Source: CAZFLD01 sp964519835 (lineage in GTDB: Bacteria > Spirochaetota > Spirochaetia > DSM-27196 > CAZFLD01). Taken from it: DNA of 64,000 bases. The position numbers and the translations under genes were made by a program. The notes below the pieces were generated by a model that saw only the letters and a list, made by a program, of their open reading frames with translations, was not told the origin of the DNA and searched no databases. Shown one piece after another: positions 42,256 to 51,218 of the stretch. Each line of letters starts with the position of its first letter. The first letter of the stretch is position 1. The stretch spans positions 1 through 64,000 of the forward strand of contig CAZFLD010000015.1 of NCBI GenBank assembly GCA_964519835.1, given 5' to 3'.

Positions 42256-42768
42256 ATGAAACATCGAGTATCTTTTTGCCTATTGGGGACCGTCGTGTTT
42301 TTTGTCTTCGGCAGCGTACGTGTGACGGCACAAGACCTCTACGTGATCGCCCGTGTGGCTCCGATGCAGGCTGCGGCTACGGCCGCGTCGCAGCGCGTAA
42401 CCATACTTCGCCAAAACACGGAGCTGGAGCTACTCAGTGAAACGGAGGAGTGGTACGAAGTACAAACGCCTGATGAGCGATACCGGGGCTGGGTACAGAC
42501 GCTTTTTGTAGACGACAACACGGCCCCGCAACGGGTGGAAACACAAAGCATCCGCCGCCTCGAAACAGTCACGACCCGACGCCGGGCGAACGCCTATGGC
42601 ACAAGCGCGGCGGCCGCACGGGGTCTTTCGGCGGACGACGTGAGGAGCCGGGAGAACCTCGCCTTTTCGGAGTACGACTTTCAAGCCGCCGAATGGCTCG
42701 AGCAGTTCCTCTATCCCGAGGAGGATATCCATGACTTTGCCTTGCGCCACGGCTTTGACGTCTTCTAG
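42256..42768 (+). CDS. Secreted SH3-domain protein
   Basis: The ATG at 42256 with GGGAG upstream gives 170 residues with a signal peptide (cleavage near VTA-QD). Residues about 28-85 form a bacterial SH3 domain (ELELLSETEEWYEVQTPD, YRGWVQTLFV), commonly found in cell-wall-binding proteins. The C-terminal half is charged and shows no known motif. Its end overlaps the M48 lipoprotein gene by 38 bp, so the two are co-expressed. Confidence 0.8.
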   Translation: MKHRVSFCLLGTVVFFVFGSVRVTAQDLYVIARVAPMQAAATAASQRVTILRQNTELELLSETEEWYEVQTPDERYRGWVQTLFVDDNTAPQRVETQSIRRLETVTTRRRANAYGTSAAAARGLSADDVRSRENLAFSEYDFQAAEWLEQFLYPEEDIHDFALRHGFDVF

Positions 42769-43636
42769 ACGGGCACCACAAACGCCGCGCACGGCGTCGC
42801 ATTCCGGCGGTTACCGATGGGTCGCTGCCGCGGCAGTTCTGCTGCTTGCCTCCTGTGCTACCACCGGCGACTCCGCCGGCATCGACGAATCGGAGGCCGC
42901 AATCCGGGCGGCGGTAGAACAGGAAATCGAAGTCGGCAAGAGTGTGGTCGCCAAACTCGCAGGTCAATACGGGCTGGTTCAGGACACCGAGGCCACGGAG
43001 TACCTGAACAAGTTTGTCGCAACCCTCGGGCTTTTTGTTTCGCGGCAAGAGCTTACCTTTCGGGCGGGAATCCTCGAGACGGACCAAGTAAACGCCTTTG
43101 CCCTTCCGGGGGGCTATCTGCTGTTTACCCGCGGTGTGCTAAAAGAAGTGGACAATCCATCGACCCTTGCCGGAGTTATTGCCCACGAGCTCGGACACAC
43201 CGACCTGCGTCACATCCTCGAGCAGGTACACATCGAGGTGGACTACAGCGTCGTGGAGACTCTCGCCCGTCTCCTTGCCGGACCACGCCAGGTAATGACC
43301 CAGGCGGTTGATCAAATCAACGATAAGATTGCGGAGCGCCTGTTCCTCGAGGGCTATGCCCAAGACGACGAGTACGATGCCGACGAGTATGCCGTCCGCT
43401 TGCTTCAGGGACTTGGCATTGACGCGCGCCCGTATCGGAACTACTTGGCCGGCTTGGCCGACTCGGCTGACGCGGAGCTAGAAAGCCTGGACCAGACCCA
43501 CCCGCCGCTGACAGAACGGGTGGCACAAATCGACGCACTGTTGGTTGAGGGACTTGAGCCGCTGCCGGTGACCGAGGAGTTTCAAGCATTCTCCGAGCGA
43601 TTGCGCGCGATGGACATTCCCGAGGAGTCGTTATGA
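42731..43636 (+). CDS. M48-family zinc metalloprotease, lipoprotein
   Basis: The 301-residue product starts with a long N-region and a lipobox LLLASC (Cys about 42). The mature protein has the M48 pattern: the NAFALPGGYLLFTRGVL motif, zinc site HELGHTDLRH (about 157) and the third ligand region QDDEYDADEYAVRLL. It resembles BepA/LoiP-type periplasmic quality-control proteases that act at the outer membrane. It overlaps the downstream porin gene by 4 bp, consistent with a role in outer-membrane protein assembly. Confidence 0.9.
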   Translation: MTLPCATALTSSRRAPQTPRTASHSGGYRWVAAAAVLLLASCATTGDSAGIDESEAAIRAAVEQEIEVGKSVVAKLAGQYGLVQDTEATEYLNKFVATLGLFVSRQELTFRAGILETDQVNAFALPGGYLLFTRGVLKEVDNPSTLAGVIAHELGHTDLRHILEQVHIEVDYSVVETLARLLAGPRQVMTQAVDQINDKIAERLFLEGYAQDDEYDADEYAVRLLQGLGIDARPYRNYLAGLADSADAELESLDQTHPPLTERVAQIDALLVEGLEPLPVTEEFQAFSERLRAMDIPEESL

Positions 43637-44967
43637 AATCCATTCCCGCCGTCCTGTTGATGGTGTCCTGTGCTGTCGTCGGCTTTTCCGACGAGTACCA
43701 CTACGTCGACATCTTTGTGGGTGATCGGGCCGCCGGTATGGCCGGCGCCTACACAGCCATAGCAGACGGACCGGAGGGAGCTTACTACAACCCGGCCGGC
43801 CTCGCTTTCTCCTCATCGGTCTACATCTCGGTGTCTACCAACGCCGTGCAGATCAAGGAAATCACCTACAACGACGTTCAGCCCCTTGTCGCCTTCGACA
43901 CCGAGCCGGTGAAATACACTCGCCACTCTTTTGCTTTTGTGCCGAACTTCTTTGGCTTTCTGCAGCGAAGCGAACATGGCCCAACATTTGCCTTCACGCT
44001 GGCTTCCACGGACAACGAGGGATTTGATCAGCGGGACAGACTCAACTTCGACCTAAACGACTCGAGCCTCTCCATCGACACCATCATCTTGAATACCAAC
44101 TTCACCAACACACGAAGCAAGAACGAGGCGGGGCCGTCGTTGGCGTGGCTTCTCGGCGAGCGCTTTTCCGTCGGCTTTGGCCTGTTCGCCGTGTACGAGG
44201 ACAGTCGGTTTATAACGCAGAACATCAATCGGGCGGACTCGGGTGGGTCGGTGGCGGAGTTTTTTGCCGTCAGCAGTGTCTATTCGCGCAGTCAGGTCGT
44301 CAGCGCCAAACCACAACTCGGCGTGCAGTTTATGCCGGTGCAGGAAATCTCGATTGGCTACACAACAAACTTTCGTCTCCCGTTGTACCGCGCAAAGACG
44401 GTGCAAAGCGCCACGTTTACCTATGACAACACCAACAACGACTTCGACTTTGCCACTACGCCGCCGGCGGTGCAAGACAACGTTGTCTCGCAGGCCAACG
44501 TCTTCACAAACGGCATGTTCCAAGACACGGAATGGCAGCACTCCCTCGGGATCGCTTGGTTTGTCTCCCGTTCTTTGGTGATCGCCGCCGACGCCCGCGT
44601 GTATATTCCCATCGCGGACAGCGCCGGCGACGTGGCAACCGAGTTTACGTGGAACGTAGCCGCCGGAGCCGAGTGGTACCTTTCACCAAACTTTCCCCTC
44701 CGGTTTGGACTCTTCACCAATCACTCAAATCAGCCGAGCCTCCGCGAGTACGATTCCCGGGACAGTTCGACGTACTCACAAAACGATCACATCGACTACT
44801 ACGGAGCGGCGCTGTCGATCGGTTACACCACTGCCGATTCGAGCATCAACCTCGGCCTCTCCGGGTCGCTGGGATTTGGGACGTCTCAGATCGTGGCCTT
44901 TGGCCCGCTACAGGAAGTCAGCGCCTTTACGATGTCGGTCTTTATCTCCGGCGGCTACCAGTTCTAA
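43633..44967 (+). CDS. FadL/OmpP1-like outer membrane protein
   Basis: The 444-residue protein has a signal peptide (cleavage near GFS-DE) and the family start DRAAGMAGAYTAIADGPEGAYYNPAGLAF, typical of FadL-type or PorV-type outer-membrane barrels. The remainder alternates amphipathic strands with aromatic residues at strand ends and finishes with SVFISGGYQF, a barrel-ending aromatic residue. It probably transports or binds hydrophobic molecules; specificity is unknown. It is coupled to the M48 lipoprotein gene. Confidence 0.82.
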   Translation: MKSIPAVLLMVSCAVVGFSDEYHYVDIFVGDRAAGMAGAYTAIADGPEGAYYNPAGLAFSSSVYISVSTNAVQIKEITYNDVQPLVAFDTEPVKYTRHSFAFVPNFFGFLQRSEHGPTFAFTLASTDNEGFDQRDRLNFDLNDSSLSIDTIILNTNFTNTRSKNEAGPSLAWLLGERFSVGFGLFAVYEDSRFITQNINRADSGGSVAEFFAVSSVYSRSQVVSAKPQLGVQFMPVQEISIGYTTNFRLPLYRAKTVQSATFTYDNTNNDFDFATTPPAVQDNVVSQANVFTNGMFQDTEWQHSLGIAWFVSRSLVIAADARVYIPIADSAGDVATEFTWNVAAGAEWYLSPNFPLRFGLFTNHSNQPSLREYDSRDSSTYSQNDHIDYYGAALSIGYTTADSSINLGLSGSLGFGTSQIVAFGPLQEVSAFTMSVFISGGYQF

Positions 44968-44969
44968 AA

Positions 44970-45210
44970 GCCGCACACCGGCCTGTCCCGGCGCCGCCCT
45001 CCCGTAGACGGCGCGCCCGAGCCGGAGCGACGCCCCACGACGGTAAGGCCCGGGCGCGGGCGGGGGTTCCGGGGGCGTCGTGACTCTCGGGACGCGGCGC
45101 AGCGTTGCTTCACCCCGCCCACCAAGCGCCGCACACCGGCCTGTCCCGGCGCCGCCTTCCCGTAGACGGCGCACCCGATCCGGAGCGACGCCCCCGGAAC
45201 CCCCGCCCGC
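44970..45210. repeat. Intergenic GC-rich repeat: two 67-bp direct repeats and a 25-bp inverted repeat
   Basis: Copies at 44970-45036 and 45128-45194 are identical in 64 of 67 positions. A 25-bp sequence at 45056-45080 is perfectly complementary to 45186-45210. Together these fill the 288-bp gap between the porin and glutaredoxin-like genes; no gene is supported here. The arrangement resembles a palindromic intergenic element of the REP type. Confidence 0.8.
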
Positions 45211-45255
45211 CTCAGTAGTTTACCGTCGATGTCATCTTTGGGTATGATCGTGACC

Positions 45256-45615
45256 ATGACACTTCAACCCCGCCCCCGGGTCTTGCTCGCGACAATCGCC
45301 GTGGTGGCGGCCCTAATGACCGCCGCCTGCGCGGGCCGGGCGGACAACAGCGACCCCGGCTACTCCGTTATCGTCTACGGCAGCGATAGCTGCAGCATCT
45401 GTGTCGCGTTACGCGGGCAGATGGACGAGGCCGAGATCACCTACGAGTACCACGACATTCGCGTCGACCAAGCTGCTTTGAACGAGGCCGTCGCAAAAAT
45501 ATCCGACCAAACCTGGTTTGACGGTACCGTGCGAACGCCGATTCTCGAGATTAACGGCAAGATGCACGAACGGCCAACCCTCGCTCAGGTGCGTCGAGCG
45601 ATTCAAGCCGACTAG
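45256..45615 (+). CDS. Glutaredoxin-like lipoprotein
   Basis: I choose the ATG at 45256 because it begins a lipoprotein signal peptide with lipobox LMTAAC (Cys 25); ATGs at 45229 and 45244 are alternatives. The 119-residue product contains a thioredoxin-fold start VIVYGSDSCSICVALRG, with a CxxC redox site, and the cis-Pro region RTPILEINGK. Position and size match glutaredoxins, but it should be tethered in the periplasm. It may reduce or isomerise disulphides. Confidence 0.75.
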   Translation: MTLQPRPRVLLATIAVVAALMTAACAGRADNSDPGYSVIVYGSDSCSICVALRGQMDEAEITYEYHDIRVDQAALNEAVAKISDQTWFDGTVRTPILEINGKMHERPTLAQVRRAIQAD

Positions 45616-45706
45616 ATCGAGCGTCAGCGAGGCGGGATCGGTGCCGGTGGCATTGGACCTTGTGCCCGCCGCATTTCAGAGCCGGTTTATCGTGCTACCA
45701 TGCGGC

Positions 45707-46426
45707 ATGAAGTTTGAGTTGGAAACAATTCCCGTGTGGGAGTCCTACACCGAGCAAAGCGGCTGTCCGATCTGCTACCTCGCAGAATCCCTCGAAAAAC
45801 GCTACGTTGATTTTTTTCTCGGCGGAGCGGTGATGGCGCCGGAAGTGCGCGTGGAGGTGAACAAAAAGGGCTTCTGCCCCCGGCACTGGGTGCTTCTCTA
45901 TAACGGCAAGAACAAACTCGGCCTGTCGTTGATGGTCCGGACCCACCGGGACGAAAGCGAGGCGGCAATCGAGAAGGTGCTGTCTAAGTTGTCCGGCAAG
46001 GCCGGCGAAAAGCAGGTCGATGCCGCATGTGCTCGTATCCAGGAACTATCAAAAACCTGCCTCGTATGCGACAAGATCGAGCACACCCTTGACAACTATC
46101 GCTTCACAATCGCCAAGCTGCACCAGACCAACGAGGAGTTCCGAGCCGCCTTCGCCGCCTCGAGCGGGATCTGCCGTCCACACCTGCCGGGCGTCGTGCG
46201 GGTTGCCGCCTCAGTTCTTCGCGGAGATGCGGCGACCACCTTTTTTGTCACCCTGAAGAACGTGCTCGCAAGGCGCGCTCGCGCCGAGGCGGCAGACCTC
46301 GACGCCTGGATCGAGTCATTCGATTACAAAGCCAAGGAGCCCCTAACAGACGAGCAGCGCCAGGCACCGGCACGCAACATCAAGCGCTTAGCCGGTGCCG
46401 CACGGTTTCAGGAGCTCGGCGCGTAG
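45707..46426 (+). CDS. Cysteine-rich protein of DUF6062 type
   Basis: The ATG at 45707 gives 239 residues; the open frame before it is unrelated. Four short cysteine motifs occur: GCPICY, FCPRHW, TCLVCDKIEHT and ICRPHL, in a mostly helical protein, with no signal peptide. Paired C-x2-C and C-x2-H motifs suggest a metal site. The order and spacing recall the DUF6062 family of anaerobes, role unknown. It stands alone upstream of the tRNA gene. Confidence 0.7.
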   Translation: MKFELETIPVWESYTEQSGCPICYLAESLEKRYVDFFLGGAVMAPEVRVEVNKKGFCPRHWVLLYNGKNKLGLSLMVRTHRDESEAAIEKVLSKLSGKAGEKQVDAACARIQELSKTCLVCDKIEHTLDNYRFTIAKLHQTNEEFRAAFAASSGICRPHLPGVVRVAASVLRGDAATTFFVTLKNVLARRARAEAADLDAWIESFDYKAKEPLTDEQRQAPARNIKRLAGAARFQELGA

Positions 46427-46583
46427 ACCGCGGTCGGGCGCTGCTTATCGCGCGCCACCGCCCCCGGGGACCGGTGCCGTCGGCGTCCCGGCAAGTCGCA
46501 AGTCCACGAGCGGCGACCACGCCGACCATAACTGCCTTGTCGAGCGTGGCGCAAATCGCTAATATCTAAGACTGAATTTATTC

Positions 46584-46656
46584 GGCGCCGTACCCAAGTG
46601 GCTAAGGGAGAGGTCTGCAAAACCTTTATTCACCGGTTCGATTCCGGTCGGCGCCT
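46584..46656 (+). tRNA. tRNA-Cys (GCA)
   Basis: A full cloverleaf is visible: acceptor GGCGCCG (46584-46590) pairs with CGGCGCC (46649-46655) and T46656 is the discriminator; anticodon loop CTGCAAA with anticodon GCA at 46617-46619; T-arm ACCGG-TTCGATT-CCGGT. CCA is not encoded. Confidence 0.95.
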
Positions 46657-46764
46657 TTCTGTTCACGCAGGGTGAACCAAACTTGCAAGCCGGGGGCGCT
46701 TCGCTTCCTCCGGTCGGCGCCTTTCTGTTTTCATAGAGAAAACCAAAACTGCAAGCCGGGGGTC
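46643..46764. repeat. Duplicated 3' end of tRNA-Cys with hairpins
   Basis: The segment from the T-arm of the tRNA (46643) through a hairpin to CAAGCCGGGGG is repeated at 46709-46764, 66 bp downstream. The shared TCCGGTCGGCGCCTTTCT is followed by hairpins GTTCAC-GCAGG-GTGAAC (46661-46677) and GTTTTC-ATAGA-GAAAAC (46727-46743). No second tRNA is formed. The hairpins may act as terminators or processing sites. Confidence 0.8.
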
Positions 46765-46837
46765 GTTCCTCCCCTCCCGACCCTTATATACGATACATTC
46801 ACTTGCGCGCGACGTAGACGGCAGGTACTGTATCTGC

Positions 46838-47560
46838 ATGGTACAAAAAGCACTTATCGTTTGGGGTGGCTGGGACGGCCACGAGCCGCGACCGGTCTCT
46901 GACTTGTTCAGCGAGATGTTAAAAGTAGCGGGCTTCGAGGTCGAAATCTCGGATACCTTGGATGCCTTCCTTGATGTCGAGAAGCTAAAGGCGCTCGACT
47001 TAATCGTTCCCGTCTGGACGATGGGCGAAATCAAAAAAGAACAACTAGAGCCGGTCATTGAAGCCGTGGCCAACGGTGTCGGATTGGCAGGGTGTCACGG
47101 CGGCATGTGCGACTCGTTTCGGCAGAGCACTCAGTGGCAGTTTATGTGTGGCGGCCAGTGGGTGGCTCATCCGGGGGGCGACGGCACGAAGTACACGGTC
47201 AACATCAAGCGAGGATCGAGTCCGATTGTCGACGGCATCGACGACTTCGAGGTCCAAAGCGAGCAGTACTACATGCACGTGGACCCGGCAAACGAGGTCT
47301 TGGCAACCACACGCTATCCGACTGCTGACGGGCCTCACGCGGCCAACGGCGCGGTTGATGTGCCGGTTGTATGGACACGTCGCTGGGCACGTGGCCGGAT
47401 CTTCTACTGTTCACTTGGACATCACCGAAACATCCTCGAGGCCGAACCGACCCGAACCTTGGTGGAGCGAGGATTTCTGTGGGCGGCGGAAGGCAAACGG
47501 ATTGCGGCAGCCGCCGGCGGACCCGAGATGACCTTCGACCAGATCAGGTCCGCGTTCTAA
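46838..47560 (+). CDS. ThuA-like glutamine-amidotransferase-fold protein
   Basis: The 240-residue protein starts KALIVWGGWDGHEP and has GVGLAGCHGGMCDSFR near residue 85 and GRIFYCSLGHH near 190, the motif series of ThuA-like proteins linked to trehalose or sugar use. The fold resembles class I glutamine amidotransferases, but catalytic function is uncertain. It ends 17 bp inside the convergent NUDIX gene. No partner gene for sugar metabolism is adjacent. Confidence 0.85.
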   Translation: MVQKALIVWGGWDGHEPRPVSDLFSEMLKVAGFEVEISDTLDAFLDVEKLKALDLIVPVWTMGEIKKEQLEPVIEAVANGVGLAGCHGGMCDSFRQSTQWQFMCGGQWVAHPGGDGTKYTVNIKRGSSPIVDGIDDFEVQSEQYYMHVDPANEVLATTRYPTADGPHAANGAVDVPVVWTRRWARGRIFYCSLGHHRNILEAEPTRTLVERGFLWAAEGKRIAAAAGGPEMTFDQIRSAF

Positions 47561-48209
47561 GATAACGCCGGTACCAGTGCCAGCCGATGATCATGATGCC
47601 GTGGGAGAAAAACTCGCCGGCGGGACCGTCGGCGGGGCGGGCGCCTTCACGGCTTACGGTCTCTGGTCCCGCATCGCGGGGACCTAAGCCGACTCCCTCT
47701 ACCGCCTGTGCCGAGGGCAAACCGACGGCTTCCAGCCGCTCGATCGGCACAATCTCGACGTCGACTATCTCATTTGTATCGAGATCCTGGGCCGAGCTCT
47801 GCCGTACGCCGTGCGCAAGATAGGTAAAAACCGTGTTTGTCATAAACGCCGGGTTCGGATTGGTTTTTCCGATAAGCTGCACGCCGTCCGCCTCGAAGCC
47901 CGTCTCCTCCCGTAGCTCTCGTAAAGCCGCGGCCGCCGAATCCTCGCCGTCGTCGATGACGCCGCCGGGGAACTCGAGGGTCGTGAATCTGCCACCCTGC
48001 CGGTACTGCCGGACCATGACAAAGCACTCGCGACCTTTCTCGTCCGGAACGACGGCAATCACGTGCGCCCAGTCCGGCGAGTCCACGAGGCTATAGCGCG
48101 CGGTTCGGCCGTCGGCCGCCTTACGCTCCGACTCGACTATCGAAAATATCTTGCCGTTGTAGACGGTCGTTGTATGATTCTCGTGCCACTCGAGGTGGGG
48201 GTACGTCAT
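47544..48209 (-). CDS. NUDIX hydrolase, ADP-ribose pyrophosphatase-like
   Basis: The 221-residue protein contains a complete Nudix box, GGVIDDGEDSAAAALRELRE followed by ETGF (about residues 80-103), which binds the catalytic metal ion. The N-terminal strand order fits ADP-ribose pyrophosphatases. Its ATG overlaps the nadE stop (ATGA), so it is co-transcribed with NAD synthetase, fitting a role in NAD turnover. A stretch of about 25 residues near the C-terminus is low-complexity. Confidence 0.88.
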   Translation of the reverse strand: MTYPHLEWHENHTTTVYNGKIFSIVESERKAADGRTARYSLVDSPDWAHVIAVVPDEKGRECFVMVRQYRQGGRFTTLEFPGGVIDDGEDSAAAALRELREETGFEADGVQLIGKTNPNPAFMTNTVFTYLAHGVRQSSAQDLDTNEIVDVEIVPIERLEAVGLPSAQAVEGVGLGPRDAGPETVSREGARPADGPAGEFFSHGIMIIGWHWYRRYLRTRT

Positions 48210-50269
48210 TCAAAGGCGTCCTTGGGAATGTGCGCAAGCTCATCGAGCCAGGGCGTAGCTACCGAGTCGCTGGGTGCCCGCCAGTCGCCCCGCGGAGAGA
48301 GCGAGCCGCCGGAGCCCACCTTCGGTCCGTTCGGCACACAGCTCCGCTTGAATTGGCTCATCGCAAAAAAACGTCTTAGAAAGACCTCGAGCCACCGGAC
48401 GATCGTGACAAGGTCGTATTGATTACGCCGGTCCTGGGGAATGTCTTCGGGCCAATGACCGCAAGCCACATCGGACCATGCGTTGTACGCCAAATAGGCG
48501 ACCTTTTTGGGATTCAAGCCAAAACGAGAAATCCAGTACAGATGGAAGTCCTGTAACTCGTATGGGCCGATCTTCTCCTCGGTGCGTTGCGACGGTCCGT
48601 CGCCGCCGGCCCCTTTAGCGCCGGGCACCAACTCCGGTGAAATCTCGGTCTTTAGAACACGGTCGAGAATATCGAGAACGGGCCGATCAAACTGCTTATT
48701 GTTAACGTTCCATCGGATCAAGTACTGAATAAGAGTCTTCGGCACCGAAGCGTTGACGTTGTAGTGCGACATGTGGTCGCCGACGCCGTAGGTTGCCCAG
48801 CCCAGCGCCAGCTCGCTTAAGTCGCCCGTCCCCAACACCATGGCGCCGTTCTGGTTGGCCAGGCGAAACAGATGCGAGGTCCGTTCGCCGGCTTGCACGT
48901 TCTCGAAAGTGGTATCGTAGACCTCCTCGCCGCGGGCGAAGGGATGATCGATGTCGCGAAACATCTGCATACACGATGGACGAATGTCGATCTCCGCCGA
49001 AGAGACTCCAAGCGTCGCCATAAGCGCCACGGCGTTTTCCTTTGTGCCGGCACTTGTGGCGAAGCCGGGCATTGTGTAGGCGAGGATGTTGGTTCGCGGT
49101 AACTCAAGCTGGTCCATCGTCTTCGCCGCCACGATCAGTGCATGTGTCGAGTCCAGACCACCGGACACTCCTATGACCAGCCTTTTGATGGCGGCGCTGT
49201 GGAGACGCTTGGCCAAGCTGTGCACCTGAATGTTGTAGGCCTCGTAGCAACGCGCGTCGCGGTCGGCTTTGGCCGCAGGAACGTACGGGAAGCGGGCGAT
49301 CTCGCGCTCGAGTCCGGGCGAGCGATTCTCGGGCTCGAGGAGGTAGTCCACCCTACGTAACTCCGTGCGTCCTTGCAGCGATCGCGCATCGTTGAAGGTC
49401 GTATTCCGCATTCGCTCCTGAACCAAGACGTCCAAGTCGATGTCCGCATAGATAAGCTGGGCCCTGTTCGCAAACCGTTCCGCCTCGGCGAGGAGCTCGT
49501 TGTTTTCGTAGATCAGGGCATGGCCGTCCCACCCTAGATCCGTTGTGGACTCGCCCATGCCCGCGACAGAATAGAGATAGGCTGCGATACACTTCGCCGA
49601 TTGATGAGCGGAGAGGTCCTTGCGGTACGCCGCTTTGCCAATGGTGATGTTGCTTGCCGATAGATTGCACAGCACCGTGGCGCCGCCGAGAGCGGCGTAC
49701 GTTGACGGGGGAATTGGCGCCCACACGTCCTCACAGATCTCCATGTGAACCACAAAGTTCTCGATGTTCAATGACGACAGAATCACGTCCGGACCAAAGG
49801 GAACGGTCTGTCCGACAAGCCTAATCTCCCGACGGACGGCATCCGCGACCGACACAAACTGCCGCTTTTCGTAGAACTCCCGGTAGTTCGGAATGTAGGT
49901 CTTGGCGGTGGCCCCCAAAATGCGTCCGCGGTGCACCGCTACAGCCGCGTTGAACAGCATGCCGTCGATCTTGAGCGGCAGACCGACAATCAACACGGAG
50001 CCGATGTGCAAGGATTGCGTTACGACTTCCTCGAGACCGCACAGTGTTTGGGATAGAAGCGCATCTTGGTGGAAGAGATCCTCGTTTGTGTACGCCGAAA
50101 GCCCGAGCTCGGGAAACAGGACAAGCGCGGCGCCCGCGGCGGATGCGTGGCGTGCAAGGTCCAGCGTTTTTTCGGCGTTGTACCGGGGATCGGCCACCCG
50201 GACCTCGGGAACACCGACGGCCACCCGCACAAAACCATGATTGTAGAGGGAAAAAAAATCGTCGCTCAC
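48206..50269 (-). CDS. nadE: Glutamine-hydrolysing NAD(+) synthetase
   Basis: The GTG start at 50269 gives 687 residues. An N-terminal nitrilase-type amidase domain (about 1-290) has catalytic residues in FPELGLS, KTYIPNYREFYEKRQF and MEICEDVWAP. The C-terminal synthetase domain (about 330-650) has the ATP loop VIGVSGGLDSTHAL. It converts deamido-NAD to NAD using glutamine nitrogen. This is the eukaryote-like or glutamine-dependent form. Coupled to a NUDIX gene downstream. Confidence 0.95.
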   Translation of the reverse strand: MSDDFFSLYNHGFVRVAVGVPEVRVADPRYNAEKTLDLARHASAAGAALVLFPELGLSAYTNEDLFHQDALLSQTLCGLEEVVTQSLHIGSVLIVGLPLKIDGMLFNAAVAVHRGRILGATAKTYIPNYREFYEKRQFVSVADAVRREIRLVGQTVPFGPDVILSSLNIENFVVHMEICEDVWAPIPPSTYAALGGATVLCNLSASNITIGKAAYRKDLSAHQSAKCIAAYLYSVAGMGESTTDLGWDGHALIYENNELLAEAERFANRAQLIYADIDLDVLVQERMRNTTFNDARSLQGRTELRRVDYLLEPENRSPGLEREIARFPYVPAAKADRDARCYEAYNIQVHSLAKRLHSAAIKRLVIGVSGGLDSTHALIVAAKTMDQLELPRTNILAYTMPGFATSAGTKENAVALMATLGVSSAEIDIRPSCMQMFRDIDHPFARGEEVYDTTFENVQAGERTSHLFRLANQNGAMVLGTGDLSELALGWATYGVGDHMSHYNVNASVPKTLIQYLIRWNVNNKQFDRPVLDILDRVLKTEISPELVPGAKGAGGDGPSQRTEEKIGPYELQDFHLYWISRFGLNPKKVAYLAYNAWSDVACGHWPEDIPQDRRNQYDLVTIVRWLEVFLRRFFAMSQFKRSCVPNGPKVGSGGSLSPRGDWRAPSDSVATPWLDELAHIPKDAFE

Positions 50270-50412
50270 CCGGCAAGGCTACCCTCGCCCCCAACGGCTG
50301 TCAACGACGGCGCCGGGCAGCTTCGGCGCCACGGTAACACGGTGCGCCCGGCCGCAGCTCGGCGCGCCCGGTATTCGACAACGGCAACCCGGCGGTGTTA
50401 CCTTCCCAACCG

Positions 50413-51123
50413 ATGGGCAAACCGATGGGCAAGATGACGGAACTAGTGGGCCGCACCCTGCGTGTGCGCACATCGGTACTCGCCGGTGTCATCCTCGTCG
50501 GTGTCGGAGTCGCGGGCGTTGTCGCCTCGTACGTAGCCGGCCATGTCGCACCGGCTTGGGTGGGGCTTCCGATGTTGTCCCTCGCCCTGGCGGTTGTTCC
50601 GTTTGCGTTGGCCTACGTATTCCTGGCCACGGCCCTAACGATCTCCCTGCAGCGTTTGGAACGTGCCGCTCTTGCGGGACTCGCGCAAGTCGCTCTTGCC
50701 CTAGTCTTTGTGGCATTGGGAGCAGTCCTTTTCTTGCCGAGGCGACTCGACCCCGCTGTGGCCTTCGGCGAGGCAAGATTGAGCGGTGACGCGGTAGCTT
50801 TGACGGTTGTTACCGGGCTCGTCGGAATCGGCACGGGGATTGCGGGCCACCGCCGGGTGGCCGTGAGGCCGTTTTTGTTTGCCCTCCTCGTGCCGCTTAT
50901 CGCGTCTTGGCCGGACTTCCTGGGCTCGTACGTGCAGCTCACCGAAGGATTCAACGCCGTTTTCTTGCGCCCGGAGATCGGCAACAACCTTCGCCTCAGT
51001 CCGAAAGATGTGGAAGCCGTTCAGCGCTCGGCGGGAGTCTCTTTGCAGTATCTCGCGGCCTCGGCGGCGGCGATTGCGGGCACCACCGCCGCATACCTTG
51101 TCAAGCGACTGAGAAAACGGTAA
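50413..51123 (+). CDS. Hypothetical membrane protein, about six transmembrane segments
   Basis: The start is uncertain: ATG at 50413, 50425 or 50434 all fit and no Shine-Dalgarno is visible. From 50413 the product has 236 residues with six hydrophobic segments and short loops rich in Arg, and one periplasmic stretch (residues about 170-200: SYVQLTEGFNAVF). No motif is recognised. A divergently transcribed nadE lies 144 bp upstream. Confidence 0.6.
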   Translation: MGKPMGKMTELVGRTLRVRTSVLAGVILVGVGVAGVVASYVAGHVAPAWVGLPMLSLALAVVPFALAYVFLATALTISLQRLERAALAGLAQVALALVFVALGAVLFLPRRLDPAVAFGEARLSGDAVALTVVTGLVGIGTGIAGHRRVAVRPFLFALLVPLIASWPDFLGSYVQLTEGFNAVFLRPEIGNNLRLSPKDVEAVQRSAGVSLQYLAASAAAIAGTTAAYLVKRLRKR

Positions 51124-51218
51124 TCATACGCCGTCTTGAGTCCCGGTGGGTACCGCCCCAGGAGATAGTCGGCGACGATCTTTAGGCGATATCTAAACGA
51201 CAAATGGCCGTGGCAGAG

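Noticed and set aside
46709..46764. Second tRNA gene after tRNA-Cys
   Set aside because: Only the T-arm and acceptor 3' side are duplicated; no anticodon or D-arm precedes them.
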